Below, piece by piece: positions 10,501 to 18,351 of a stretch of DNA of 64,000 nucleotides. A program made the position numbers and the translations under genes. Below the pieces are notes generated by a model that was given only the letters and a program-made list of their open reading frames with translations, was not told the origin of the DNA and did no database searches. How positions within the stretch are numbered: position 1 is the stretch's first letter; every line of letters begins with the position of its first letter. The DNA is taken from positions 868,001 to 932,000 of the forward strand of contig NZ_JALGBH010000001.1 in NCBI RefSeq assembly GCF_022809115.1, given 5' to 3'. Origin of the DNA: Pedobacter montanisoli (GTDB taxonomy: Bacteria > Bacteroidota > Bacteroidia > Sphingobacteriales > Sphingobacteriaceae).

Positions 10501-10777
10501 CGTTTACTACGTTTCCTGTAATCTCTACTTCTTTCTTAAGAAATGCAATAGATGAAATAACAAGTGTTTTTGCTTTTGAAGGACCTCTTAAAGAGAATTT
10601 TCCCTGAGCATCAGTAACTGCTCCTGATCCCGGAATGTCCTTCAACCTTACAGAAGCTCCCGGAATAGGCAGCCCGTCTTCTGCAGAAGTAACTGTACCA
10701 GTAATTGTTCTTTCTTGTGCCATTGCCGTGGTAGCAACGAACAAAAGAATGAACAAACTTTGTAGAAGTTTTTTCAT
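7526..10777 (-). CDS. SusC/RagA-family TonB-dependent outer-membrane transporter
   Basis: 1083 residues. Order of parts: signal peptide (to about residue 20, AMAQE), a carboxypeptidase-D-like regulatory domain (about 22-105), a TonB plug (about 115-235, with NALAGKVAGV, IRLRG, YVVDG and AGAILITTKKG), then a 22-strand barrel ending in the usual terminal aromatic (LRVGF). There is no STN anti-sigma signalling domain, and no sigma/anti-sigma genes are nearby. It is the first gene of the operon. Its start codon is buried in a perfect inverted repeat (10768-10802). Confidence 0.95.
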   Translation of the reverse strand: MKKLLQSLFILLFVATTAMAQERTITGTVTSAEDGLPIPGASVRLKDIPGSGAVTDAQGKFSLRGPSKAKTLVISSIAFLKKEVEITGNVVNVALSPDAKVLNEVVIEGAYGTKTTSRAASANIQNVTGEKLNTVRSTNLNNALAGKVAGVQVRSQSAAALGRNTTIRLRGASGFGTGNDVLYVVDGTILPNADDVNLDDIDDISVLQGPAAAALLGSQAAAGAILITTKKGKPAVGSGIAVNIGTTFENAYVLPNYQNVYAGGNQKDLIQYNWKAGDPLEWKALDGKYYHNYSDDSSWGPKMVGQEYIPWYAWYPGTQYSYKTTNLVAQPDNARDYFDTGVTYNNSISYSNANEKYNVKVSYGNQYTHGLIPNTNLKKNTLNFVANYNINDHFSVGANINYVNTLLNGEIDDAYSSQSTGSFNQWFHRDLDMKIMKELRGLTVPGIGSQKIYASWNHNDPNTYNAADPRSFYAANYWYNFYTYYDLLDKVNQRDRFYGNISFTYKVNNDLKFTGTYRKQQNTTFYESKYSTRLNDSGTQTSGNNALVKGYYGTGNTYSNRENYEILGYYTKKINDFSIDATAGMDIFRSQYKTNTAATNNGLSIPDLFTIGNSVDQPVIGNDRSQDKYRALLARATFGYKNMVFLEGSIRNDWYSTLPEKNSSVLSKSIGASFVFSDLLKDNTAFNWLYEGKIRASYGEIPQSISAYTYPGSAYGVDPLKWNGNLLMNTPDQLVDPDIKGATSSNSEYGIDLKFLKGRLGVSATYWDAREINYPRAITINAASGFSSIVTNIGRIDRKGLDFSLNAKPFRSTNFSWDINASYANLLDNKVVEISKKYQQTRISVQAVWGTTMPYMIHQEGMQWGQIYGNGIKRNADGVPLLTSTGAYINDPNVYFGSVLPKHTGGLQNSFVVMKDFEINANIDWQIGGKFVSLSNMWGTYSGLTARTAALNDKGVSVRDAVADGGGVRVDGVDATTGQPKTYYVDAQTYYQNLYNNKTFDDYVYDLTFVKLREVSVGYRLPLKKWGADKFVRSATFSVVARNPVLIYAKTKDFDPSEISATTGETAQLPGTRGIGFNLRVGF

Positions 10778-10802
10778 AAATTAATAAAATTTATGAAAAA
10801 AC
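10768..10802 (-). promoter_or_regulatory. 15-bp inverted repeat covering the susC start codon
   Basis: Arms 10768-10782 and 10788-10802 are perfectly complementary with a 5-base loop. The ATG of susC (10777-10775) lies in one arm, so the mRNA leader could fold and hide the start. The sequence is AT-only apart from a few bases, so chance is possible. Confidence 0.45.
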
Positions 10803-11011
10803 AGTGCTTAAAATTCTTTTATTGAATTGAAAATCAGGTGAATGATTGTTTATTTAGGTTTTTGTTTTTATGAAGGAATGCTTTTTTATTTTATGATCTG
10901 GAATGGAAAAAAGAGGCGTTAATTTGCCGGTAAATTGTACACTCCTTTAAGATATATTATGTAATATTACAAAGATCATAAGATTAAGCCCAACAAAATT
11001 ATTTAAAGATT

Positions 11012-12307
11012 ATGATACTCCTAAAATATCAGCGATTAGAAGATTTAAGCCAGTTCTTTTATAAACTGTTTATAAAATGGCGCATCCAAGAAAATATTGC
11101 TGAGCTGATCAATATGTTTATCCTTATTTTAATTACGCTTTTACTCATTACGCTAAGTCAATATGTATTACGCCGTATATTGCGTCTTATCGTTATTCAA
11201 ACCATCAGAAAAACCAACAATGAGTTTTTTAAAGGTCTTTTAGATAGCAAAGCGCCCTATTTTCTATCTCTTACAGCTCCGTTGTTTATTATAGATGTTG
11301 CCCTTCCCCTTATTTTTAAAGAACAACCTACAGTAATTAAATTCTGCAATGCACTTATCGAAATTTATACTGTGCTGGTATTTGTATGGATTATGATAGC
11401 TCTGATTAGAGCAGGGGCCAGTGCTTTAAAATCTTTGCCCTCTTACAAAACCAAACCAATAGAAGGGTATCTGCAGGTTATCAGAATAGGTTTGTATCTG
11501 GCAGGCATGATTTATCTTTTTTCTAACCTTACCGGTAAATCGCCTGCGGTATTTTTCACTACAATGGGTGCAATATCAGCTATTCTCTTGCTCATGTTCA
11601 GAGATGTTATTATGGGTTTCGTAGCCAGTATCCAGGTAAATACCAATGATATTGTGCGTATAGGCGACTGGATTACGATGCCTAAATATGGTGCAGACGG
11701 AGATATTTTAGAGATCAACCTTACTACAGTAAAGGTGCAGAATTTTGATAAGACCATTACTACAATTCCAACTTATGCGCTCATTTCAGATTCGTTTCAG
11801 AACTGGAGAGGTATGCGCCAGGCGGGGGGACGTCGCATCAAAAGAGCCATTCACATTAAACAATCGAGCATACGATTTATTAAGCCTGATGAATTAGAAA
11901 ATTTTAGCCGCATACAATTGCTTACCTCATATATTGAGCATAGACAAAAGGATATAGAAAAGCATAATACCCGTGTTAATGCCGATAAAAGCTTGCCCAT
12001 TAATGGACGTAACCTAACTAATGCAGGTTTATTTAGGAAATACATCGATAATTATATTACCAATCATACGGGTACCCATAAAAGAATGAGTATGATGGTG
12101 CGTCAACTGGCACCTACTGAACATGGTCTTCCTATAGAGTTATATGTATTTACCAATACCATTGTATGGACAGAGTACGAATATATCATGGCAGACATTT
12201 TTGATCATATCATTGCTGCGGCACCCTACTTTGGCCTGCAGATTTACGAGGCAGAAGGTTCAGGAGATGTGAAGCAGTTTTATATTAAAGGGAATGATGC
12301 TGATTAA
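11012..12307 (+). CDS. mechanosensitive ion channel family protein (MscS/YbdG-like)
   Basis: 431 residues with about five N-terminal membrane segments (within residues 25-210), followed by the conserved MscS pore-helix/beta-domain sequence: DVIMGFVASIQ, DIVRIGDWI, TTVKVQNFDKTITTIPTY and SFQNWRGM. The long C-terminal domain fits the YbdG-type miniconductance subgroup. It releases solutes upon membrane tension. The final ~75 codons are duplicated as a decayed copy at about 13155-13386. It stands alone on the plus strand. Confidence 0.92.
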   Translation: MILLKYQRLEDLSQFFYKLFIKWRIQENIAELINMFILILITLLLITLSQYVLRRILRLIVIQTIRKTNNEFFKGLLDSKAPYFLSLTAPLFIIDVALPLIFKEQPTVIKFCNALIEIYTVLVFVWIMIALIRAGASALKSLPSYKTKPIEGYLQVIRIGLYLAGMIYLFSNLTGKSPAVFFTTMGAISAILLLMFRDVIMGFVASIQVNTNDIVRIGDWITMPKYGADGDILEINLTTVKVQNFDKTITTIPTYALISDSFQNWRGMRQAGGRRIKRAIHIKQSSIRFIKPDELENFSRIQLLTSYIEHRQKDIEKHNTRVNADKSLPINGRNLTNAGLFRKYIDNYITNHTGTHKRMSMMVRQLAPTEHGLPIELYVFTNTIVWTEYEYIMADIFDHIIAAAPYFGLQIYEAEGSGDVKQFYIKGNDAD

Positions 12308-12567
12308 GATGACGATTGTTAATTAGAAACTTAACGGGCGATACGATTTGAAAATGAAGTAGAAGGTTAACAGTAGGTCATCAAGGCTTATGACGGTGTA
12401 TTTTCAAAGCAAAAAAAATAAAAAGCTCTAATTTTATATTATTTACGAAGGTTTTAGTAATATCATTTTTAATGTTATGAGGGATATTTTTTTAGCTTGA
12501 TTTAGTAGGTTAGGTAAGTATAGTATTGAAAAGGGATAGCCGTCATTAGACTAATAATTTGATTTTC

Positions 12568-12600
12568 TTGTTGTTAAGAAATATTACGTATCTTGAATTA
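12568..12600 (+). promoter_or_regulatory. putative promoter of the GG-leader peptide gene
   Basis: A TTGTTG element is followed about 17 bases later by TATCTTG (12589-12595), close to the Bacteroidota -33/-7 pattern. It lies about 55 bases before the ATG at 12653. The rest of 12308-12567 shows nothing recognisable. Confidence 0.4.
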
Positions 12601-12652
12601 GGTAATGAGCTATATACCGCTAATAAAACTATAGCCTTTTAAATCTTTTAAT

Positions 12653-12862
12653 ATGTTAAATTTTGGGAAAAATTTATCTCGAGAAGAGATGAAAAATGTA
12701 AAAGGAGGTTGGGGATATGAGGGACCTTTCTGTGCTCCATCTGGTTCGCTAGCATATGGGTATCCTCTTGGATGCTGTCAGGCTATGTGTCATGAGTTTG
12801 GAGTAGGAGATATTTGTTATGACCCAGACAAAGGTAAACCATGTCGGGATATACTGATCTAA
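12653..12862 (+). CDS. double-glycine leader peptide (bacteriocin-like natural product precursor)
   Basis: 69 residues. The N-terminal 19 form a classic leader (LSREEMKNVKGG), which C39-peptidase ABC exporters cut after GG. The ~50-residue core has six cysteines, a pair CC, and aromatic/Gly-rich stretches. This matches the Bacteroidota GG-leader peptide group. No modification enzyme, exporter or immunity gene is visible in the window, so it is an orphan that would need a transporter elsewhere. A terminator lies 140 bases downstream. Role (antibacterial peptide or signal) is inferred. Confidence 0.75.
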   Translation: MLNFGKNLSREEMKNVKGGWGYEGPFCAPSGSLAYGYPLGCCQAMCHEFGVGDICYDPDKGKPCRDILI

Positions 12863-13004
12863 TTTTATACTCTTGCGAAATTTAAAGACTTTGCAGCGAA
12901 AAAAAAAGTGCTAATAAAAACCAGCAACATACACTAACTATTCTTAATAAAACCATGTAATACAGGAAAAGGATAGAAACTTAAAGATTGCTTTGCTTTT
13001 ACAG

Positions 13005-13039
13005 ATACTTGCATAAGTTATTTTTATGCAAGTATTTTG
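13005..13039 (+). terminator. terminator downstream of the GG-leader peptide
   Basis: Perfect 12-bp stem (13005-13016 with 13024-13035), 7-base loop, then TTTTG. The stretch between the peptide stop (12862) and this hairpin holds no ORF I would call. Confidence 0.75.
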
Positions 13040-13154
13040 TTTAACAATATTTACTATTAATAATGAAAATACCTAATTATTAATAGGTTGATAAATCCAA
13101 CTAAGCCCCTTATTGTAAGGAACTATTGTAAGTTTGATATTTTGACTACATCTC

Positions 13155-13386
13155 TAGCCATTCGGGTATCATAACCGCATGAGCATGATGGTGCGTCAAC
13201 TGGCACCTACTGAACATAGTTTTTCTATAGAGTTATGTGTTTACCAATACCATTGTATGAACAGCATATGAGTATATCATGGCAAACATTTTTAATCATA
13301 TCATTGCTGCTGCGCCTTGTTTTGATTTACAGGTGTTTGAATTGGAAGCTGTAGGTGATGTAAAACGTATAGAAATGTATAATTAG
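13155..13386 (+). pseudogene. decayed 3' fragment of a second mscS gene
   Basis: This stretch aligns with the last ~230 bases of the intact mscS gene (about 12060-12300): the block gtgcgtcaactggcaccta is identical, and most flanking sequence is similar with scattered substitutions. A one-base deletion near 13240 and an in-frame stop after the shift break the frame. The 5' nine-tenths of the gene is absent. Because it has diverged, it looks like the remnant of an old tandem paralogue rather than a recent duplication. It ends about 30 bases before tRNA-Arg. Confidence 0.85.
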
Positions 13387-13418
13387 AAATGTATAATTTT
13401 TTATATTTGCGCCCAGTT

Positions 13419-13490
13419 GGCCCTGTAGTTCAACGGATAGAATAGGTGTTTCCTAAACATTAGATAGCAGTTCGATTCTGCTCGGGGCTA
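13419..13490 (+). tRNA. tRNA-Arg (anticodon CCT)
   Basis: A 72-base cloverleaf can be drawn: acceptor ggccctg/cggggct (two wobbles) plus discriminator A, D arm gttc/gaat, anticodon loop ttcctaa giving CCT, and a perfect T arm agcag-ttcgatt-ctgct. CCA is not encoded. The anticodon stem (ggtgt/acatt) contains two G-U pairs, weaker than usual. It would read AGG. It sits at the left border of an accessory region, and tRNA genes are common integration targets. Confidence 0.88.
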
Positions 13491-13496
13491 CTTAAG

Positions 13497-13528
13497 TGAA
13501 CGATTTATTTAGGTCGTTCATTTTTTAT
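13497..13528 (+). terminator. terminator after tRNA-Arg
   Basis: 7-bp stem tgaacga/tcgttca with a loop, followed by a run of six T. Confidence 0.65.
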
Positions 13529-13552
13529 TTGGGACTAGACGTTGAGTTATAG

Positions 13553-13669
13553 CTAGTCGAATTTTTCATTGATAAACTCTTCAGTAAGAACATTCAACCT
13601 TTGTAATCCTGCTTCTCCCATAATTAGGAAGGATTGTAAGTGCCTGCTGTTACTTTTTAGGGGTATCAT
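13553..13669 (-). other. possible 38-codon ORF or gene remnant
   Basis: An ATG-initiated frame on the minus strand encodes a well-mixed peptide (MIPLKSNSRHL...EEFINEKFD) with protein-like composition, but I recognise no family. It may be the C-terminal scrap of a lost gene or a chance ORF. The rest of 13530-13768 shows nothing else clear. Confidence 0.2.
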
Positions 13670-13768
13670 ACCCTAAGTTGCATTTCGTCTACAATTTATA
13701 GGCTTCCGTCGACAATGTGTAACCCGGAGATGGGTTTGGTAGTCAACTAAACAATAAACAAAGCAATT

Positions 13769-15103
13769 ATGTACAAAAAACTATTATGGGTCCTTTTGAT
13801 TCTACCGACACTGGCCAAATCACAAGATATTCCTACCCAGGCAGATTCTTTATTAACGAGCTACTCACGCCAGGGGCTCTTTTCAGGAAATGTGGCCATT
13901 CTGAGAAAGGGCAAAGTCCTTTTTTCCAAATCTTACGGCTATAGTGATGCAGCGGCCAAAAGACTTAATGGCCTAGCTACGCAATTCCGTATAGGTTCTA
14001 TTACGAAAACATTCACGGCAGCCCTGATTATGCGCCTTCAGGAGCGAGGCAAACTTTCGCTGGAGGATAAGATTTCGAAATACTTGCCAGATTATCGTTT
14101 TGGCGATTCAATAACTGTTAAAAATCTTCTGAACCACACATCGGGGATCAGGAGCTTCACTTCCATTGAGAAATTTCAGCAGGAGAAAATGAAGATGTCG
14201 GGCATTAAAGAAATAATGGGTACGTTTTTCGATGCCCCATTGCTATTTTCGCCGGGAAGCAATTTTCAATACAGTAACTCCAACTACCTACTGTTGGGAT
14301 ATATTGCCGAAAAGGTGACCCAAAAAAGTATTTCTAACCTGTTGAGGGATGAAATTACCAGACCCCTGGGAATGAAAGCTACCGGATTTGATAGTGACCA
14401 ACGAAAATCAACACATAAGGCTTTGGGTCATGAAGCTACCATCCGGAGCGACCATGATATTTCGCCCGCCAATAACATTGGATTGTTAGCCGGAGCAGGG
14501 GCAATGTACAGTACCATTGAAGATCTGATGCGTTGGGAACGTGCGATGTATGGCAACCAGATCCTAAGCGATAGTAGCAAGGAACAGATGTTCCAGCCTT
14601 ATCTTAAGAATTATGGGCTGGGCTGGGAGGTGAGCAAGCGTATCGGTCGTTTGAGTTACTCGCATTCGGGTTCTATTGATGGGTTCAAGTCAAATATCCA
14701 ACTGTTTCCAGAATCAGAAACGGCTATAATCTTCCTTTCAAACTATTTCAATACACCAGGACCCGAAATCTGTGCTGCCTTAGAGGCCATTGCTTTTAAC
14801 GAGCCTTTCCACATGCCGTCTGAAATAAAAGCGGTTTCACTTTCGCAATCCCAGCTTAATGTTTATACCGGCGATTACCTGTTGCAGAACAAATTGAAGA
14901 TGGCCATCGTTCTTGAAAGCGGAAAACTGTTAAGTAAAATTGAGGGCCAGCCCACCGTAAGCCTTAGGCCCATTGGTGCCCACAATTTCTATGTGCCCAT
15001 GAACGGGGTGTACATCCGTTTCGGGATGACACCTGACGGAAGCGCTGTTTCTCTAAAGGTTATTGACGGAAAGAGAGAATTGGAGTTCAACAGAAGAAAA
15101 TAG
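13769..15103 (+). CDS. serine hydrolase, beta-lactamase/D-Ala-D-Ala peptidase (class C) fold
   Basis: 444 residues with a signal peptide (ending LAKSQ), so secreted or periplasmic. Catalytic motifs of the beta-lactamase-fold family S12 are present: S77-I-T-K80, Y168-S-N170, and H299-S-G in the KTG position. The HSG version is usual for esterases and peptidases of this family rather than for true beta-lactamases. A C-terminal ~100-residue beta domain (GDYLLQNKLKMAIVLE...) is of the kind that often follows. It stands alone; its base composition is visibly more GC-rich than the genes on either side, which may signal transfer. Confidence 0.9.
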   Translation: MYKKLLWVLLILPTLAKSQDIPTQADSLLTSYSRQGLFSGNVAILRKGKVLFSKSYGYSDAAAKRLNGLATQFRIGSITKTFTAALIMRLQERGKLSLEDKISKYLPDYRFGDSITVKNLLNHTSGIRSFTSIEKFQQEKMKMSGIKEIMGTFFDAPLLFSPGSNFQYSNSNYLLLGYIAEKVTQKSISNLLRDEITRPLGMKATGFDSDQRKSTHKALGHEATIRSDHDISPANNIGLLAGAGAMYSTIEDLMRWERAMYGNQILSDSSKEQMFQPYLKNYGLGWEVSKRIGRLSYSHSGSIDGFKSNIQLFPESETAIIFLSNYFNTPGPEICAALEAIAFNEPFHMPSEIKAVSLSQSQLNVYTGDYLLQNKLKMAIVLESGKLLSKIEGQPTVSLRPIGAHNFYVPMNGVYIRFGMTPDGSAVSLKVIDGKRELEFNRRK

Positions 15104-15143
15104 TATAAGGTTCAAAGGGTTTTCCTAGATACGATAAAAAAAG

Positions 15144-15172
15144 AAAAGGATGGTTTTTAACCATCCTTTTTT
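15144..15172. terminator. bidirectional terminator
   Basis: Arms aaaaggatggtt and aaccatcctttt with a three-base loop and A/T runs on both sides. It lies between the converging serine hydrolase and SH3 protein genes. Confidence 0.8.
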
Positions 15173-15221
15173 AATATTGGTTATGCTCCACCTCATAGAA
15201 AAAAGAGTAAGGCGAACAAAG

Positions 15222-15707
15222 CTAACGTACATGCGCTATATTACAAAAGCCAATATTACCTGAGCTGACTACCTTTACTTTTACCCATTGATCTTTTTTG
15301 CTAATCAGCATTAGTTTTTGCTTGCGCTTTAACTTTTCTATTAGCGGATAAGAATTACCCGGGCCTGAACGCAGGCTAAGTTCTTCAATAACTACCTCAA
15401 TATTTTTGTTGCCTGCAGGGCTGGCTAAACTTTTGTTAGAGGCTATTTTTGAAGGCTTTTTGCTTTTAGGGTTAGCGGTTTTGGTAGAATAATAATCAGA
15501 TGTTGATGTTGAAGAAGGAGCGCATACGCCACAGGTACCGCCGCTACTGCAGTGCGCACAACGAGAACAGTTGCGGCAGGCCGAGCAATAGGCCGATCCG
15601 GTACACCTGCCTAAAGCCTCCTCTTTGAGTTTGCTACTCGCTACGTTTTGGGCGTAATTGTACAAGGGCAGCAGAGCAATACCAATAACAGATAAAAAGT
15701 ATTTCAT
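15222..15707 (-). CDS. secreted cysteine-rich SH3b domain protein
   Basis: Start chosen at 15707 because MKYFLSVIGIALLPLYNYAQ is a clean signal peptide; the frame could extend upstream to 15749. The mature protein has a cluster of eight cysteines in CxxC-like spacing (CTGSAYC, CSAC, CSRC, CAHC, TCGVC; about residues 34-62), a basic Ser/Lys linker, and a C-terminal bacterial SH3 domain (about 105-161, LSLRSGPGNSYPLIEKL). SH3b domains often bind cell-wall peptides. The Cys cluster may bind metal or form disulfides; function unknown. Confidence 0.8.
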   Translation of the reverse strand: MKYFLSVIGIALLPLYNYAQNVASSKLKEEALGRCTGSAYCSACRNCSRCAHCSSGGTCGVCAPSSTSTSDYYSTKTANPKSKKPSKIASNKSLASPAGNKNIEVVIEELSLRSGPGNSYPLIEKLKRKQKLMLISKKDQWVKVKVVSSGNIGFCNIAHVR

Positions 15708-15855
15708 GGTTTGTGTTTTTGATGAAGAACGAAGATAATTGCTTGGCAATTTGCCGTACTACGGTATTCCGTAAGGTTTGATTTTTCAAAGAGATTAATG
15801 GTTTATTACTCATAATTTTTCAAAAACCAATCCCTAAATTTACTGTTCCATACAT

Positions 15856-16359
15856 ATGGCAGCCCAACTATATAGCAACCCAGAAGAAGAACCTATCAAA
15901 GTCCCTCGATTTGAGGAAAAAGCAGGCTTTTATACTACCAAGCAGCGGAGCGGGGTAATGTCAAAGATAAAGGGCAAAAACTCTAAACCGGAACTATTGC
16001 TCCGTAAGGCTCTTTGGAGAAAGAACCTACGGTACCGTATACATGACAGCTCTCTGCCAGGGGCCCCAGACATTGTTATTAAAAAGTATAAACTGGCTAT
16101 CTTTATAGATGGCGAGTTTTGGCATGGTTACAATTGGGAGCAGGTAAAACCAAAGCTTAAAGCAAATAAAGAATTTTGGATACCTAAAATAGAGCGAAAT
16201 ATGCAAAAAGACCGTATTCATAATAGGCAGCTACAAGAAATGGGTTATACGATCTTTAGGTTTTGGTCGGAGGAAGTGATCAAACATTTAGAAAGAGTTA
16301 TAAATCAGATATTGTTATATATAGAAACGGCAAGAACAATTAAAATTCCTAATTTGTAA
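15856..16359 (+). CDS. vsr: very short patch repair endonuclease (Vsr)
   Basis: 167 residues. Vsr nicks next to T:G mismatches that arise when 5-methylcytosine deaminates, and usually accompanies a Dcm-type methylase. The family start MSKIKGKNSKPE is at about residue 35, followed by LRYRIHDSSLPGAPDIV with the catalytic Asp, then FIDGEFWHG and IERNMQKDRIHNRQL...GYTIFRFWSEEV. About 30 extra N-terminal residues precede the core. A C5-methylase gene follows 354 bases later, the expected partner. Confidence 0.92.
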   Translation: MAAQLYSNPEEEPIKVPRFEEKAGFYTTKQRSGVMSKIKGKNSKPELLLRKALWRKNLRYRIHDSSLPGAPDIVIKKYKLAIFIDGEFWHGYNWEQVKPKLKANKEFWIPKIERNMQKDRIHNRQLQEMGYTIFRFWSEEVIKHLERVINQILLYIETARTIKIPNL

Positions 16360-16713
16360 GCAAGAGGTTTTATTTACGTAGAAGTTTTAGCACAATTTAT
16401 TCAATAAAATTGGTTTCGCTTATGTAATCTTCTTCAAGAACATTGTTTTGTTATTTTTTGAAAATGAAAGTATTGACATGATGAAGAAATACGATTTTTA
16501 TTTGTATTATCTCTATATTGATAAGAGATAATTCATTATCAGTTTTTCCTCTAGACATTATGAGTTAATCGTTTAGAAAAAATGTAATTTTGTTCAATTA
16601 TTCATTTTTTGCAGTGAATTGTCTGCTGGTGTGTTTAGCTATGATTTTGAATACGCCACGTGGATTATACCTTAATTTAACAATTCTATTAAAATATTGT
16701 AGATTTCTAAAAG
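16360..16713. other. 354-base AT-rich intergenic stretch
   Basis: No ORF, RNA gene or clear terminator was found. It probably holds the promoter of the methylase gene, but no convincing TAnnTTTG element stands out. Confidence 0.5.
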
Positions 16714-18351
16714 ATGTTAAACCCATTAAAAGAGCAGCAGCTTAAACATATAGAATTATTTGCTGGTTGTGGTGGAATGAGTCTGGGCTTAGAGGCCGCA
16801 GGTTTTGAGCTTTTTTTCGCAAATGAGTTATCCCCTATGGCCGGGGAAACGTTTGCTTACAATATGTTAGGTGAGGATTTAGCAAATTTGTCTGAAAAAA
16901 AACTGTCATCTTCTAAAGTAAAATGGATTAAGAGCCAATATCCAGAAGATAAACTAAAGTTTAGATTAAGGGAAAACCCTTTTGAAGCTACGAATGGAGA
17001 ATATACTGATCTTAAAACTATAGAGGATATTAGAGGTAAGCTACTAATTGGTGATATTGACAACCTATTAACATTCTTTAATGATAACCAAAAAATTGTT
17101 GAGGAAATTCGTAATGTAGATATAGATCTGTTATCTGGAGGTCCCCCTTGTCAAAGTTTTAGTTTAGCGGGTAAACGAGAAAAGAACAATCATAAAAATT
17201 TATTACCGCTATCATTTGCAAAGATTGCAGGGCTCATACAGCCAAAAGTAGTTTTACTAGAAAATGTCAAAGGAATAACTTCTCCTTTTGATGAAGGTGG
17301 AGAAAAATACTATGCATGGTTAGAAGTTTGTAAAGCATTTGCTTTAGAAGGTTTCGTGCCTGTCTGCATGATGCTAAATTCCAAATTTTATGGAGTAGCG
17401 CAAAATAGACCTCGTTTTATTATGATCGCGTATAGGTATGATGTCTTCAGTCGTCTTTTTAGTTCAAGCAGAAAGAACCAAATTCTAATTAGTTCGAATA
17501 ACTTCTACAAGCTTGTTAAAAAAAAGCACAATAATTTATCAGATATAGGTATTCATGATTTTAATTATTATGATATAGATAATGATCCCGAGTTATTTGA
17601 TGGATTGCTTTTTCCAGAAATAACAAATAGGGAAGGAGATTTTGTATCCGTTTTAGAAGCAATAGGAGATATTAGACGTACTGAAATAGACTACAATGTT
17701 TCAACAATTAAGAAAGGTTATAGTGGCAAAATCAATCTTACTCTAAAAAATAAGCATCACGATGTAGTCAAAGTTCAGAATCATGAACCTAGAAATCATA
17801 ATTTCGGGACTAAGGCAAGATTTCGGTTCTATCAAGTAATTAATGAATTTCAAAATGGCCTTAAAAAAGGAGCCACTGATTTATTTACGGGAAAGGAGAT
17901 TGATGACGAAACCAAGGAAAGGTTAACACTTGCTTTTTTAAATTATAACTTATATTTTAAAGGGACAAATGGAGAGTTTTATAAAAAGCCTAAAACATTG
18001 AGTGAGGTAAATAATCTATTACGAACTATACCTACAAAAAAGCACTCTCAGAGAGCCCTTTTGGAATATGAGCCAGCACCTGCACAACTGACAATACCAG
18101 ATGATTTATGTCATTATCACATGGAAAATCTTCGTACTTTAACAGTGCGGGAAATGGCTAGGTTTCAATCGTTTCCAGATTGGTTTGTTTTTAGGTCTAA
18201 GGTTACAACTGGTGGAGATGGAAGAAAGTTTGAAGTTCCACAATATACGCAGGTAGGGAATGCTGTTCCTCCTTTATTAGCACTATCTTTAGGGAATATG
18301 ATTTCTAGAATTCTAAATGTGATGTATTATGGCAAAATATCAGAGGATTAA
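16714..18351 (+). CDS. dcm: DNA (cytosine-5-)-methyltransferase
   Basis: 545 residues. C5-methylase motifs in order: I (LFAGCGGMSLGLEAAGF, start), IV (GGPPCQSFSLAG with catalytic C146), VI (ENVKG), VIII (QNRPRFIMIAYR), and X (QVGNAVPPLLA, end). An unusually long stretch between VIII and X must hold the target-recognition domain. It methylates cytosine in an unknown sequence, protecting DNA or marking it. Its 3' end overlaps the next gene by 23 bases, implying translational coupling with the GHKL protein. Confidence 0.93.
   Translation: MLNPLKEQQLKHIELFAGCGGMSLGLEAAGFELFFANELSPMAGETFAYNMLGEDLANLSEKKLSSSKVKWIKSQYPEDKLKFRLRENPFEATNGEYTDLKTIEDIRGKLLIGDIDNLLTFFNDNQKIVEEIRNVDIDLLSGGPPCQSFSLAGKREKNNHKNLLPLSFAKIAGLIQPKVVLLENVKGITSPFDEGGEKYYAWLEVCKAFALEGFVPVCMMLNSKFYGVAQNRPRFIMIAYRYDVFSRLFSSSRKNQILISSNNFYKLVKKKHNNLSDIGIHDFNYYDIDNDPELFDGLLFPEITNREGDFVSVLEAIGDIRRTEIDYNVSTIKKGYSGKINLTLKNKHHDVVKVQNHEPRNHNFGTKARFRFYQVINEFQNGLKKGATDLFTGKEIDDETKERLTLAFLNYNLYFKGTNGEFYKKPKTLSEVNNLLRTIPTKKHSQRALLEYEPAPAQLTIPDDLCHYHMENLRTLTVREMARFQSFPDWFVFRSKVTTGGDGRKFEVPQYTQVGNAVPPLLALSLGNMISRILNVMYYGKISED

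Noticed and set aside
7526-10777. Sigma/anti-sigma-controlled SusC
   Set aside because: There is no STN domain in the protein and no ECF sigma or FecR-type gene adjacent.
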